From: Alnus glutinosa
Taxonomy: Eukaryota > Streptophyta > Magnoliopsida > Fagales > Betulaceae
Assembly: GCF_958979055.1 (NCBI RefSeq)
Contig: NC_084890.1
Coordinates: forward strand, 24,960,149-25,024,148
DNA: 64,000 nt
Reading direction: 5' to 3'
A program made the position numbers and the translations under genes. Below, in pieces: positions 23,801 to 35,392 of this stretch. Below the pieces are notes generated by a model, which saw only the letters and a list, made by a program, of their open reading frames with translations, ran no database searches and was not told the origin of the DNA. Within the stretch, counting starts at the first letter, position 1. Every line of letters begins with the position of its first letter.

Positions 23801-23896
23801 AGTTGAACTCGCCAGGCCAAACATGGTCTTGGAAGACTTTTTGTCACGCGGAGTCGTACGTGGACTAGGAAATGTTAAAACCTTGACTTGTCATAT

Positions 23897-23898
<2 letters not shown>

Positions 23899-23953
<55 letters not shown>
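23899..23953. repeat. (TA)27 microsatellite
   Basis: Perfect TA run in the distal lipase promoter, orthologous in position to the run at 1907-1962. Confidence 0.95.
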
Positions 23954-23957
<4 letters not shown>

Positions 23958-25716
23958 AGGTCAGAACATAATATTTGTTTAATTTGTTACCAGGTCCAAC
24001 AATCTACCTTAATCGCGTTTCACAGCGTTAAAATTGTTCCCTCAGTATTTTTGTGATATTAAAATGAACTCAGAAATTATTGAGATATACTAAAAAAATA
24101 ATTTACTTTCTATGGTTAAATTTTATCTATCAATTAATTTAATAGATTCTATTAATGTGACACTGACTTAAATATGATAGATTTTAACATGTTACATTAT
24201 CGAAATATGTTAATTCAGTTGACCAAATTTAAATGATGTAGTGAAATAATAGATAATCGGATTTTTTTTTTACATGTTCACACACAAGAGGGGGAGGGAA
24301 GACTCGAACTAGTGACATCCACTTCATGAGGCGTGGTTCTTTTATTTAAGGTTCTTTTATTTGAACCATTCATTTCAACTTTTATGTCGTTTACAAACAC
24401 ATATACATGAAACTGGAAAAAATAAATGAAAGATTTTATTCATGACAAATGTGTTTAAATCAAAAAGTTTTCAATCTTGAAAATACTTTTCAACGAACAA
24501 ACATCACAGAAAAGTACTGCTCAAATTTTCAAGATTGGCCAGCTCAGGAGACTCAATGAAGAAAATCAAAGTACGGAAAACGGGACAATACATTTAAGTT
24601 AATGTGAGAAGAGATCAAGTGAATGTTAGTTTTTTACTTGACTTGTGATTTTGGCACATACTTAAGATGAAATTAATGGGTTAGGATTAAAAAACTTGAT
24701 CTATTTAATAAATTGAGTCGGGTTATGATTGACCTATATACATAGTCTTATATTTAAATTTCGACACGATCCAAACATGAAACTCGACATTTAAGGTTGA
24801 TAATTTTTAATACAACCCACAAACCCGACATGAACTCAACACCAAATTAACAAGTTATGATTAACAAATCTGACACATTTAATTAAATGAATCGGGTTAA
24901 AATAATAAATTGTATCAACACAACCAAAACCTAACTAACAAGCAAACATAAATTGTTACCCTAACTTATTATTATTATTATTTTAAAATCAACCCAGTAA
25001 GTTATTAGTTTTGGAGAGGAGTATCTTTTCTTTATTTTATTGGCCCAATTGAGTAGACGAAAGAATACACTATTGGGTAGAAGTTAGACAAGAAGCTGCA
25101 AACTTTGTTGACATTCAACACGTACACCTTGGCATTCCAACTTCCCCGTGTGAATGAAGCATTCAGTCAATTACTTTAATATTGCATGTACACATTGAAA
25201 GAAGTAGTAGGTAGGTATGAGCGAATGCATCAAATTAAAGACTAATTAAAAATTCTAATTCATCCCTCAAAGAAGAACCATTAAATTAATCCGTTCTAAA
25301 ATTCTAATGAGAAGAAGTAAAAGTTCTATTTCATTCATCATAACAAAAAACCCAGAAATGAGAAAACTAATATAATAACCCTCCCCCAATGAATTCAGAT
25401 TAGGATTACACATAAGGCTTATTAGCCTTAAGACTTTAAATTCAAATATATTCTTCCTTGACTTGGGCAATACGAATCTAGAAACCTAATATATATATAT
25501 ATATATAAAGAAGTGGGGAACTACAGAAATTAATGAAAGTAAAATAAAAATCTGTATGAAAAATCATGCACTAAAAAAAAAATAATTAAGGTAAAAAATA
25601 ATAATAATTAAGGTTTTTTGCCTATTGGCCCCTATCAAGAAATTTTTTTGGTCCCGTGATCCCTTCCCTTTTATTATTTCTTCAACTGGTTTCATCTCAT
25701 TTGGAACGATAGCTTT
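23954..25716. other. Intergenic
   Basis: Up to about 24040 the sequence still aligns with the flank of lipase copy A. The rest is AT-rich, with GACCCGAC/ACCCGACA words at 24690-24960 related to 58560-59000, a (TA)n run near 25488-25506, and no gene. Confidence 0.5.
24262..24346 (-). mobile_element. 5'-truncated SINE-like fragment
   Basis: A T-tract followed by ACATGTTCACACACAAGAG, a G-rich body, and ACTCGAACTAGTGAC (complement of a pol III B box, AGTTCGAGT) matches a common plant tRNA-derived SINE 3' half. A second truncated copy is at 42334-42394. Confidence 0.5.
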
Positions 25717-25739
25717 CATTACAAAAAAAATAGCATTTA

Positions 25740-26165
25740 GCCACTTGCACGTTGCCGCGTGTATGGGACCCATACATGTGGCAAACTGTTAGACACGTGT
25801 GCGCGACGTGGTAGATTCGATTGTTGTGAAATGCACATCTTGCCATGTGTCCACCAAATACACGTTGCCACTGTGCCACGTGTCTCATAGAACATGCTAC
25901 GACACTTCAGACACGTGTAATACACACGTGGCTAAAGTTTCACCCGCGTGGACTTAATACACGTGGCACAGTGGCCACGTGTATCAAAGTACATGTGTTT
26001 GACTGTCAGCCACGTGGCCGACAGTCAGACACGTGTATCAAAGTCCACGTGGCTAATTGTCGGCCGCGTACATTTAGTCCACGTGGCCGACAGACAGACA
26101 CGTGTACTTTGATACACGTGGCCGTCAGCTGGCAACGTGGATTCCAGTCCACGTTCCCGACTGTG
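25740..26165. repeat. CACTA left subterminal CACGTG repeats
   Basis: Twelve CACGTG hexamers occur in about 425 bp, mostly as (A/C)CACGTGGC or GACACGTGTA, in both orientations with spacer words such as GACAGTCAG. In En/Spm elements short repeated subterminal motifs bind TnpA; that role is inferred. Confidence 0.75.
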
Positions 26166-26477
26166 GCCACAGTCGGCTGCTAGCATTTTGCCATGTGGCC
26201 AATTTTATTTTTTTTAATTTTAATTTAATTTAATTTTTTTTTATTATTTTTTAAGAGACCGAAAGTATCACAAAATTCATTTTACCCAAAAATATCACGA
26301 AAATATTAGGACAACATTTAAAATTTACCATGAACACAAAATCAAAATACACAAATCAATAATTTGAATATTATGTACACAAATCAAATTACACAAGAAT
26401 AAATTATGTACTAATAAACATGTTTGTTACTAACAAAACAAAATTACACAGAATATCTACAAATCTAAAGACCGTCT

Positions 26478-29128
26478 CTACAGATCACGAGCTCCCATAC
26501 CAGGCGTATTCTCGCCAACGGGCGATTGCTGCGCGAGGGATGGTGTAGCGGGTGATGGTGTCCCGATGGGGGAGTGCTGGCTCATCTGTCGTCCAATAGG
26601 CGACAACGGACCAATCGTTGTCGCATTACCAGCAAGTAATGAAAACAATTAAAAAATATAGTAATTATATGCAAGTTTAAACAAGTAATCAAAACAGTTA
26701 AAAATAAGTAGTTTACACAATATTAATCATACCTGCAGATGCACTACTAACAGACAACGTACTACCTCAGTTTGCAGGTAGAGACTGCTGAGCACCTGGG
26801 CTCACATGTGATACTCCTATGGAGGTGAGCATGGCCTCGAGTTGTCCCAGGCGTTGCTCCAAGGCATCATTCATCTGGGTCTGAGCTTGCAGCAATGACT
26901 CTATTGTCGCCATCCTGCGATTATGTACGGACTAGTCTCGAGATGTGCCCTGAGATGATCCCCCTTGTGAGCGAGCCCAGTATGAGAAACACGTCCCACG
27001 TACAGGAATAACATTCGGGCCAACCTGCCGAACCCTCCCCGTGTACTCAGGCCTCCCAAACGCCTGTTCGTATGCGTTGTTCGATGCCCAACGCACCGTG
27101 TCTTTTGACACGCTCTGAGTAGTGGCAGGATCACTAGATAAATTCTGTGTCATCCTCTCATGTACGTCATCAACATATACACAAGAATTCAATATATACT
27201 TTAACACACGCATGACTTAGAAATATTAGTAAAATAGATCAATAGCATACACATAGGACCTGTGTACGTTCGTTGAGGTAAGTGCCGTCCTTCCTAGTGT
27301 GCGTCTTCACGAACAACTCCGCTCGAGTGGGGGGCGTGCCAGATGAAGATGCATGTCGCCATCCAATTGAAATAAATAACAAACAGTAATATTAATTTAA
27401 TGTAAAAAAAATAATTATACACAAATATTATAACATCTACATATATTTGTTCATACCTCATCGTGATTAAATATGATATAACTTTTGGATCCCAAACAAT
27501 GGGGGAGGTCGTTCTACTCCCGCATCCACTTCATCCGTTCACAGGTCGCCTACGCATTGAACATTTCATAAAAATATAAGCATTGACACACTTAAAGTAT
27601 TAATAAATTAAATGAACAGTTATTAAAAATACACAACATTATATTAATACATTCAAAGACCTACATGCCCTTTTTCGCTCAGTACACCAATCCCTGAACA
27701 GATCCTCCACATCTGTTCTGTCATACTTCTCAAAAACTTTCTCCGGCACTCTTGCACGTATACTCTCGGGCGTGTCACCGTCTCGAATATCTAGCGATTT
27801 TTTAAATTTCGACTTCCACGAACGGTGCTTACGTCCAATATCAGCCCACGCTTCACGTTGTGCCTTGCGCTCATCTACAAATACGGGGAGATAAAACTCC
27901 TCCTGCACATGCAATTTAAACATTAATTTTATAAGTTCAACAAATACATAACTCTAAGTTTTAATTTAAATAAATTGGTTTCATAAACATACCATCAGTG
28001 CGTCCCACATAGCCTTCTTAATCTTTTTATCTACCTTCGCCCATTCGTCCATCATATGTGTGTGGGACCCGCTCCTCACAAGCATGTCAGTAGCACGCCT
28101 AAAATGATTGCAGGCTCGTCTTATAGGTTGTGTTGCAGCATTGTACTACAACACAATCTTTTTCCCTCTCGAGAGAACCCAATTCCTCTCCGGGTCCCTA
28201 ATTATTTCATAATAAATGCTCCCGTCTGGATTGTACCCTAATCAAAGAATAGTTCACATTTAATTTAATATACTAAAAAACTAAATTATATTTAATAAAT
28301 GAAACAATTTTATATATGTTATTTTCAAACTTAATATTAATTCTTAAGTTTATTAATATGGGTTTCAATGATGTATAAATGTGTACTTACCCATCAACCG
28401 AATCTGGTCAGTCTGTATGCGTTGGGTCGTTGGGTTGCCTGCATGCTCCTCCCCAACCCCTTCACCAGGGGGAGGCTGCTGATCGTCATCTGAAAGCATA
28501 TCCTGGGGGCTATCGGGGGCCAACTGATCGGGACCCAACATCACAAAGTCCCCCACATGGGGCATCTAGCTCTCCCCGAGATCCGGCCCTAACTATCCTC
28601 TAAAAGTGGCACTTGTGTCTTCCCCGAAATCGGAGCCTGGCTCCCCCCAGGCGCCGAGCCCTGGCTCTCTCCCGATGTCGACATCTGTCTCACCCCCATA
28701 GCCGGCATCTGCCTCTCCCCCGGTTGTGGCAGCGGAAACCTATCAGCCTGTGTCTCACTATCAGATCCACATGGCGTAGGTCCAGTATAAGTGTATGGAA
28801 AGTACGACATATTAGCCCAATGTGGGCTGATCCCATCATGACCCTCTTGCACCCACCATCGAGTCGCATGACCCGGTGAGGTGATCCCCATTTGCAAGAA
28901 CGTCGACGGAACAGAATATGGAGAAGAAAAATATCCAGCTGAGTTGGTCTGCCCATGATCTGACACGGTCATCCCCGCTGTACCCGACAGGAATGGTCTA
29001 TAAGCTACATCTGGGTGGTGTGGACACAGCGCCGTATGCAGTGACGCTTGAGCTGTGGATGTGGTTGTGGAGGGCACGGGTAGGAGCGGTGCCTGATGTG
29101 CACAAGGAGGGGGTCTCTGATCCATCAA
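26478..29128 (-). pseudogene. TnpA-like gene (Ptta/En/Spm, Transposase_24 type)
   Basis: The accessory DNA-binding protein of a CACTA element. Minus-strand pieces separated by apparent introns read, in order: a Pro/Ser/Gly-rich N-terminal region (about 29128-28399), a [19 protein letters not shown]...[21 protein letters not shown] block (about 28241-27990), [21 protein letters not shown]...[23 protein letters not shown] (27923-27660), a short block near 27540-27460, [15 protein letters not shown] (about 27310-27245), [19 protein letters not shown] (27080-27000), then a Gln-rich helix and a Pro/Ser tail with a stop at 26478-26480. The K-W-K...W-C-x-x-x-R and GRVR-x-VGPNVIP signatures fit the plant transposase family. 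An internal TAG in KIVL*YNAATQ (about 28149) and a TGA near 26768 suggest it is disabled. Exon borders are approximate. Confidence 0.72.
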
Positions 29129-29269
29129 TACATGCGAACAAATGTATACAAATTATTAAAGACTTTAAGATTAAAATGTTAGTAAGGAACATGCAAATTA
29201 TACAATGATTGCATTTAAATAATTATTATATGTTACAAATTATAAATGTATATTTAGTTTAAGCGAATT

Positions 29270-29900
29270 GTACCAACAATGAATATTATAGAGATCCAAC
29301 GGGAGCTTCAATCGGATCAATGTCAGGCTTGTTGTGCTCGAATTAATCATTCATATCATGTAGGTCAGCAGTGGCTAATAAGAGCGGTACACACTCGTGA
29401 TAGGTTGCACCTGCATCATTACTCCCTTCCCCCTGACCAACGTCGTACACATTTCGCGGTTTAGTCGTCATGGCACAAACCCAATTTGGGTTCCTTCCAT
29501 CTTCGATGTAAAATACTTAGTCTACCTGAGATGTCAGCACGTAAGGCTAATCAGTAATCAGTTCTCCCCTGTGGACGAGGTGATTGAAGTTGACAAACAT
29601 TAGGTCATAATCGTCTATTCTGAATCCCCTATCTATCGTGGGGTCCGCTCAATTGCACTTGAATAGGACGTACGTGGTCCCATAGTACTCAATCTCAACT
29701 ATATCGGTTAACTGCCCATAGTATGTTTCGTCTTCAACGGTTGGCACACATACGCCACTGTTCTGAGTCCTCCTTCCCACATCATGGGCAAGTTTGTTTA
29801 TTCTGTTTAAAATTTGTTTCAAAAAAAATACAAAACAATTTATAAATATATTCACGACATATTTATTATTTTTACAGTTTATATATTTGTAACACAAATT
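29270..29900 (-). pseudogene. TnpD transposase C-terminal remnant (DUF4216)
   Basis: The minus frame from 29897 contains DETYYGQLTDIVEIEYYGTTYVLFKCN, then TGA in place of the usual Trp, then ADPTIDRGFRIDDYDLMFVNF and, further on, ADPT- and PNWVCAM-type segments reaching about 29280. This is the DUF4216 domain and tail found at the C-terminus of plant CACTA TnpD transposases. The catalytic Transposase_21 core and DUF4218 are absent: upstream sequence is the 189-bp tandem repeat. Confidence 0.72.
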
Positions 29901-30505
29901 ATTGATTATAATTTTGGGTGAAATTGTTGGTTACGATCATTTTATTATAAAGTTAAAATGATGGCGAGTTTGTTTATTCTGTTTAAAATTTGTTTCAAAA
30001 AATACAAAACAATTTATAAATATATTCGCGGCATATTTATTATTTTTACAGTTTATATATATTCGTAACACAAATTATCGATTTTAATTATTGATTTTAA
30101 TTTTGGTTGAAATTTTTAGTTACGATCATTTTATTATAAAGTTAAAATGATGACGAGTTTGTTTATTCTGTTTAAAATTTGTTTCAAAAAATACAAAACA
30201 ATTTATAAATATATTCCCGGCATATTCATTTTTTTTACAATTTTTATATATTCGTAACACAAATTATTGATTATAATTATTGATTTTAATTTTGGTTGAA
30301 ATTTTTGGTTACAATCATTTTATTATAAAGTTAAAATAATGGCGAGTTTGTTTATTGTGTTTAAAATTTGTTTCAAAAAATACAAAACAATTTATAACAG
30401 TTTATATATATTCGTAACACAAATTATTGATTTTAATTTTGGTTGAAATTTTTGGTTACGATCATTTTATTATAAAGTTAAAATGATGGCGAGTTTGTTT
30501 ATTCT
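29791..30505. repeat. 189-bp tandem repeat inside the CACTA element
   Basis: Four head-to-tail copies start at 29791, 29967, 30156 and 30345 (lengths 176, 189, 189, 147), with a partial fifth at 30492. Each starts AGTTTGTTTATTCTGTTTAAA and contains TACAAAACAATTTATAA and GTTACGATCATTTTATTATAA. The array begins at the truncated TnpD exon. Confidence 0.9.
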
Positions 30506-31380
30506 ATTTTTTTTAAAAAAAAAAATTGCCAAAAATGATAATAGCAACACAAATTCGTAACACAGTAAATTATATCACAAAGAAAAAAACTGTACGCATA
30601 TTTCCCATGCATAATGACCAACCGCAGCAAAACCCAAAAAAATACACAACAATATATATACAAACCCAACAAAATTAGTAGCATTGCATGGAAAAAAAAC
30701 AAAAAATAGTTTATTGTTAATTGCTAAATCCACGTACTGGAAAAGAAAAACAATTAAGAAAATATCTAAACAAATACATTAAAATGTACCAAGTTTATTA
30801 TAGCCAAAAAATAAAGAAAACAAAAATGTAAAAATTACTCACAATCATGTATTCTGTGGTGTAGTTTATGGTTCTTATATTTTTTGTACCTGTATTTTTG
30901 GGGAGAAAAAAAATAATAAGAGGAAAAAAAATACACCCGTTAGATTACATTGTATGTACAAACCGAGAGGGAGAGAGAGAGAGGGTACTGAATCCTTACC
31001 GGAGAGAGTGGCGCCGGCAAGAGTTTAGCGAGAGCGATATTATAGAGAGAGAGGGAACTGCACTTCCCTACTGTGCACTACTGAAAAGTGCTTAAATCGC
31101 CGGCCGGAGTTTACCTCCTTTAGGTTAGAGAGAGAGAGAGAGAGAGAGCGAGATATTAGAGAGCCGAGAGAGCTAGAGAGAGGGTACACCATGGACGGTG
31201 GATGAAACACGCCGAGGGGAAGGCCGGACACGCGGTGGTGGGGAGCTGGTCAGTGGTGCTGTGACAGAGAGGGAGAGAGAGAGAGAAGGTCGAAATGGGT
31301 AGCTTCCATACACAAACTGTATAATATTTTATGTAAATTTAAAATACTATATATAAATATATATATTTTTGGTGTTATTT
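30506..31380. other. CACTA interior, likely 5' region of the lost TnpD gene
   Basis: No frame is recognised. GA-rich microsatellites occur at 30965-30985, 31042-31053, 31122-31150 and 31262-31285, within the GC-richer part (30960-31310). Confidence 0.5.
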
Positions 31381-31460
31381 GTAAAACACAAATGCGAACC
31401 CTAACCCTGAGAGTATGTACTATACATAGTACAAATTAAGCCCTAAGCCATAAAGCATAA

Positions 31461-31499
<39 letters not shown>

Positions 31500-31794
31500 G
31501 GTATATATATATAGCAATATATAGAACATTTATAGCACTAAATTAGCGTTTAGTTTTGTACAATATGCATATAGCACTAAACTAGGATTAGGATTCTATT
31601 AGTAAAATATACCATTAACACTTGTATATATATACTATGCAATGACTTATACAAGATTTGACTAAATGATGAGAGTTGAAATAAATTAGTATTAAATTGT
31701 TAAAGTATAAAATAAAGCAAAATTTATTTGTAGTACGTCCACAAATGTAAATGCTAACCTAATTAGGGTTAGGGTTTACTTATAAGTATATATA

Positions 31795-31850
31795 TAAGGA
31801 ACTCAACCCGTAAACCCTAAGTATACAGGGTTTACGGATTGAGTTCCTTA
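31795..31850. repeat. Hairpin with 24-bp arms
   Basis: AGGAACTCAACCCGTAAACCCT pairs with its downstream complement with one mismatch around an 8-base loop. Confidence 0.85.
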
Positions 31851-31854
31851 CACT

Positions 31855-31930
31855 TAGGGTTAGGTTTTAGGACTATGTGCTATATGTAAATATATTTACA
31901 TATAGCACATAGTCCTAAAACCTAACCCTA
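31855..31930. repeat. Perfect 76-bp palindrome
   Basis: The 38-base arm from TAGGGTTAGGTTTTAGGACT to the centre TAAATA|TATTTA is followed by its exact reverse complement with no loop. It lies 5 bases after the preceding hairpin. Confidence 0.92.
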
Positions 31931-32507
31931 TGCGTATATATATATATATACGCATACTATATACTGCACAAATCTAAGGTTAGGGTATATACAAGTCATT
32001 ATGCAAGTATATGATTTTAAAACCGCTTACGTGAATTATGCATGTATATAGTATTAATTATAGGTTTTGTATTTCTTTATATATTTTTCCTTTATACAAG
32101 GATTGTTAAGGCGATAGTGTACAAAACTAAAACTAATTGGGTGCTATATATATATATATATATATATAGTATATCTATAGCACTAAATTAGGGTTTAGTT
32201 TTGTACAATATAATATACATATAGCACTAAACTAGGGTTAGGGTTCTATTAGTAAAGTATACCATTAACACTTGTATATATACATGTATTATATTTATAC
32301 AAGGACTTATACGAGATTTGACCAAATGTGGAGAGTTGAAATAAATTAGTACTAAATTGTTAAAGTATACAATAAAGCAAAATTTATTTGTAGTACGTCC
32401 ACAAATGTAAACTACAAAATAATTAGAGTTAGGGTTTACTTATAAATATACCATATGTAAAGAACTCAACACGTAAACCCTAAGTATACTATTTACATAT
32501 AGTACAT

Positions 32508-32690
32508 AGCCCATAAACCCTAACCCTATGTGCATATACTATATATAGCCATAAACCCTAACCCTAAGTGTATATACTATATATAGCCATAAACCCTAAC
32601 CCTAAGTGTATATATTATATATAGCCATAAACTCTAACCCTAAGTGTATATACTATATATAGCCCTAAACTCTAACTATATATATATATA
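32508..32690. repeat. 38-bp tandem repeat with CCCTAACCCTAA
   Basis: Units beginning AGCC(C)ATAAACCCTAACCC start at 32508, 32547, 32585, 32623 and 32661. Each alternates a telomere-like stretch with TATATACTATATAT. Confidence 0.85.
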
Positions 32691-32904
32691 CACACACATA
32701 CTATATATAGCACAAATCTAAGGTTAGGATATATATAGTAATAATAATAAGATTTAAAAAAAAAATAAAATTAAATACAAGAATTTATATGCATAGTGTA
32801 CAAAACGAGTCATTATGCATGTATATAGTAATATTATTATGCATAGTGTACAAAACCCTAACTATATTTGTTTCTTTTTTTAATTTTGAAAAAAAAAAAA
32901 AACA

Positions 32905-33130
32905 GTTAGCCACATGGCATATTGACACGTGGCTCACATATGGCCATGTGCCTAAATTACACGTGGCCATTTGGCTACGAAAATTGGAACAAGTGCCCAC
33001 ATGGCCACGTGTAAATAATACACGCGGCCGAACGTCTTCCAAATGCATGCCGCCACGTTGTTAGTAAGACACGTGGCTATCTGGCCATGTGGCTACAGTA
33101 ACTGCTACTGTAGCCACGTGGTGAATGGCA
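32905..33130. repeat. CACTA right subterminal CACGTG repeats
   Basis: Five CACGTG hexamers with GCCACATGG/GGCCATGTG variants occur in about 225 bp, mirroring the left end. Confidence 0.72.
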
Positions 33131-33145
33131 ACTTCTTTTGTAGTG

Positions 33146-34555
33146 TTTATTGTCAAAAATTTTCCCTTTAATATTTCACGGGTAGCAACGGACATGTTTG
33201 AGAAGTTAACAATGGAAGGAGCTTTACAAAGTTGTAGATGCTTTGTTTAAAGTAAATGAAAAGGGTTTAGTAAAGCAGTGGATTAGAAGAAAACAGGTGT
33301 GGACTTGAGGAGTCACACGACTTACAAAGCTCGATTTCCTAAGGATGTGTGGCAAAAATAACTTAAAATGGGCAAAAATAGAGAGATGGCATTAGAAATG
33401 TCAAGAACATATGCGTTTCATTTGTTTTGTATTGCGTTTGGCAGAATTTGTTTTGTATAGAATATAGTGTGTTTTGTTTATATTAGTAGGCTATTGTGTT
33501 AGTCAAAGTGGGTTGTTCTAATAAAAGGAGCAAGAGAATGTTAGCTTCAAGAGCCATATCATTCAGGACTTCAGGTAAAGCATTGCGAGAAGGTCGAGAA
33601 GCACACAATTCATCCAATTGAAATTTTTCAATTTCAGTACAGAAACTAAGACCTTTTTTATTTTTATTTTTATTTTTCATTTTTCAATTTTTGGACAATG
33701 GTTTTCTATTACTTTTTTTTTTTTTTTCCAAAAACTCTTTTCACTTTTACTTATTGATTTTTAATTTGAAGGAATAATAAAAATATCAAAACTGGGTTAT
33801 GTTTAATTTATTTAAAATTTGCCTTTATACTTTAACCTCTACTTAAGAAAAAAAATAATTATGTGGCCCCCTCCCATTAAAATGCCTGGCTCTGTTCCTG
33901 ATAGTAAGGCGAATATTAATTTGTCTCTTAGATAAATATTGTCTCTCACTTATACAATAAATTTTGCAATAAGGAATACAACAATTCTACATGTTCTCAG
34001 GATACAATACTACCCCAATGTAGTTGGTGTGCATAATATTATAAATTCTGAACACTATTCTGAATAAGAAATTCTGTAATAGCAGAAAAGTAGAAGAGAA
34101 GAAAAGATGCAATAAAAGTGTTGAAAAAAAAATATTTTATAAATTAATAAGCAGTTTATGACAGCTTCTGACTGTTGAAACAACAGTTAGAAAACATTTT
34201 GCTAGGAAAGTACTCAAACTTAGCATATATAAAGGCAGGTTGTATTATTTTTAAATTCAGTTTTTGAAGTATCAATAAAATTTCAATATTTCAGAGTTAT
34301 TCTCAGTTTGCTTCTTTGGGGCGACTATGATATTTATCTTCCCTAATACTTATTTTCTCTCTTCTTGAGTTTCATTTTCAATCTTCAATTCTTAACTTCT
34401 ACTCCTATCAAATGTTGTCAGAACAAACATAGTTCTGCCCGTCGTCAACCATCAAATTAAATTGATAGGCTAGAGACGACTCCATTTTTGGGATGCAAAA
34501 TTACTAATTAAGTTTTTCTAACCTCTTTTATTTTTCAATTGATATATAACATGGA
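33146..34555. other. Intergenic with element fragments
   Basis: No gene is seen. GTGGCCCCCTCCC...GCCTGGCTCTGTTCCTG at 33861-33901 looks like the end of a TTF-type hAT element (complement of the CAGTGGCGGAGCCAGG class of ends). Sequence at about 34200-34330 has LTR-like TATATAAAGGCAG and AATAAAATTTC motifs, but no boundaries were found. Confidence 0.4.
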
Positions 34556-34910
34556 TAATTTACATAATCTTTCTTGTGACATTGTCGATCTTAGATAGCA
34601 TTTTATCAATTTGAATTTTGAAAAACTTTTTTATATAGAAGCAATTGTAACATGAATTCTCTAAAGAATTATGTAATCTTGTCTTTTTATATAATTTATT
34701 ATGTCACTTTGAGTACTTTCTTCTATTTGTAAAACTTCTAGTACGTTCTGAAAAATAAATCTAAACCATCAATATGAGAATAAATATCATGTTTGAGAAA
34801 ACTTTCAAGATTAAGACAATATTTTTTGCAAACTATCATCGTTTAGTAATTTTAATTTCTTGAAATTCAATAAAAAACTAAAAATACTTTTGTTTACAAT
34901 AATTGACGCC
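34556..34910 (-). mobile_element. hAT (TTF type) transposase C-terminal relic, copy 2
   Basis: Direct repeat of 2067-2474 in the same orientation, with more frameshifts; the LLNFKKLKLLN..SLQK segment is readable. Confidence 0.55.
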
Positions 34911-35165
34911 TTTTTTTTTTTTTTTTTTCCTAATGACAAGGAACCCTTCAAAGGTAGGGTCGACATTTCGTATACCCACCCCTGTCGGTCAAACCCAGAG
35001 CGCCCTCTCCACAAGGATTAGATAATATTCTAGTTTCGCCGACAGACATGACTCCAAAGAATTGTTTGCATACAAGGAGATTCGAACCTTAGAACAAATG
35101 AGGATGCCACAAGACCAAGACCCTTACTACTTAAACCAACGTACCCCTATCGGTTTAAATCAGTC
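34911..35165 (-). mobile_element. SINE-like element, copy 2
   Basis: Same organisation as 2475-2745: T-tract at 34911-34928 (tail on the minus strand), body AATGACAAGGAACCCTTCAA, and B-box complement GGAGATTCGAACC at 35076-35088. It occupies the same site in the flanking hAT relic as copy 1, so it was inserted before that relic was duplicated. Confidence 0.5.
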
Positions 35166-35392
35166 ATGCAATTTCTTGAGATTAACCACATTTTTTTTTC
35201 TTCTACCAATGCTATTAATACAACTACTATATAGGGGCTTACTATAGGCCTTAGGCGTTTGCCTAACTCATCTAGTAGAAAGTCGGCCCCATGATAGGCC
35301 CATAAAAATTGAATTTTTTATTTTATTTTATTTTTGTCTATTTCGCATAAACTTGTTACCATCGAAGAGCTCATCCACAGAGAACTACGGCC

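Larger units (their letters stand above)
31381..32490. repeat. Direct duplication with telomere-like CCCTAA words
   Basis: A block of about 320 bp at 31500-31826 recurs at 32160-32489 in the same orientation (shared AAAGCAAAATTTATTTGTAG, CGTCCACAAATGTAAA). Both contain GGTTAGGGTTTA or AAACCCTAA, words close to the plant telomere unit. (TA)n runs occur at 31465-31493 and 32143-32168. Confidence 0.8.
25717..33145 (-). mobile_element. CACTA (En/Spm) transposon, both ends present
   Basis: The right end, read inward, is CACTACAAAAGAAG (ending 33145). The left end is CATTACAAAAAAAATAG (25717), a one-base decay of the canonical CACTA. TTT flanks both sides (25714-25716, 33146-33148), giving the expected 3-bp target duplication. 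Subterminal CACGTG-rich repeats lie inside each end. The interior holds a TnpA-like gene (26478-29128) and only the tail of a TnpD transposase gene (29270-29900), so the 7.4-kb element cannot supply its own transposase. Its remaining space is filled by tandem and telomere-like repeats. Confidence 0.87.

Noticed and set aside
23683..23847. 55-codon N-terminal extension of the intact lipase
   Set aside because: The extension would include the TATA box and is not shared with copies A, B or D; the Met at 23682 gives the normal family length.
25740..26165. Regularly spaced CACGTG repeats as a CRISPR array
   Set aside because: Plant nuclear context, both orientations, variable spacing and clear CACTA ends; these are subterminal transposon repeats.
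28379..29208. Plus-strand frames opposite the TnpA-like gene
   Set aside because: The minus strand carries the family signatures; the plus frames are shadows.
31381..32690. True telomere or chromosome end
   Set aside because: Repeats are short, mixed with TA-rich units and enclosed by CACTA ends; they are internal to a transposon.
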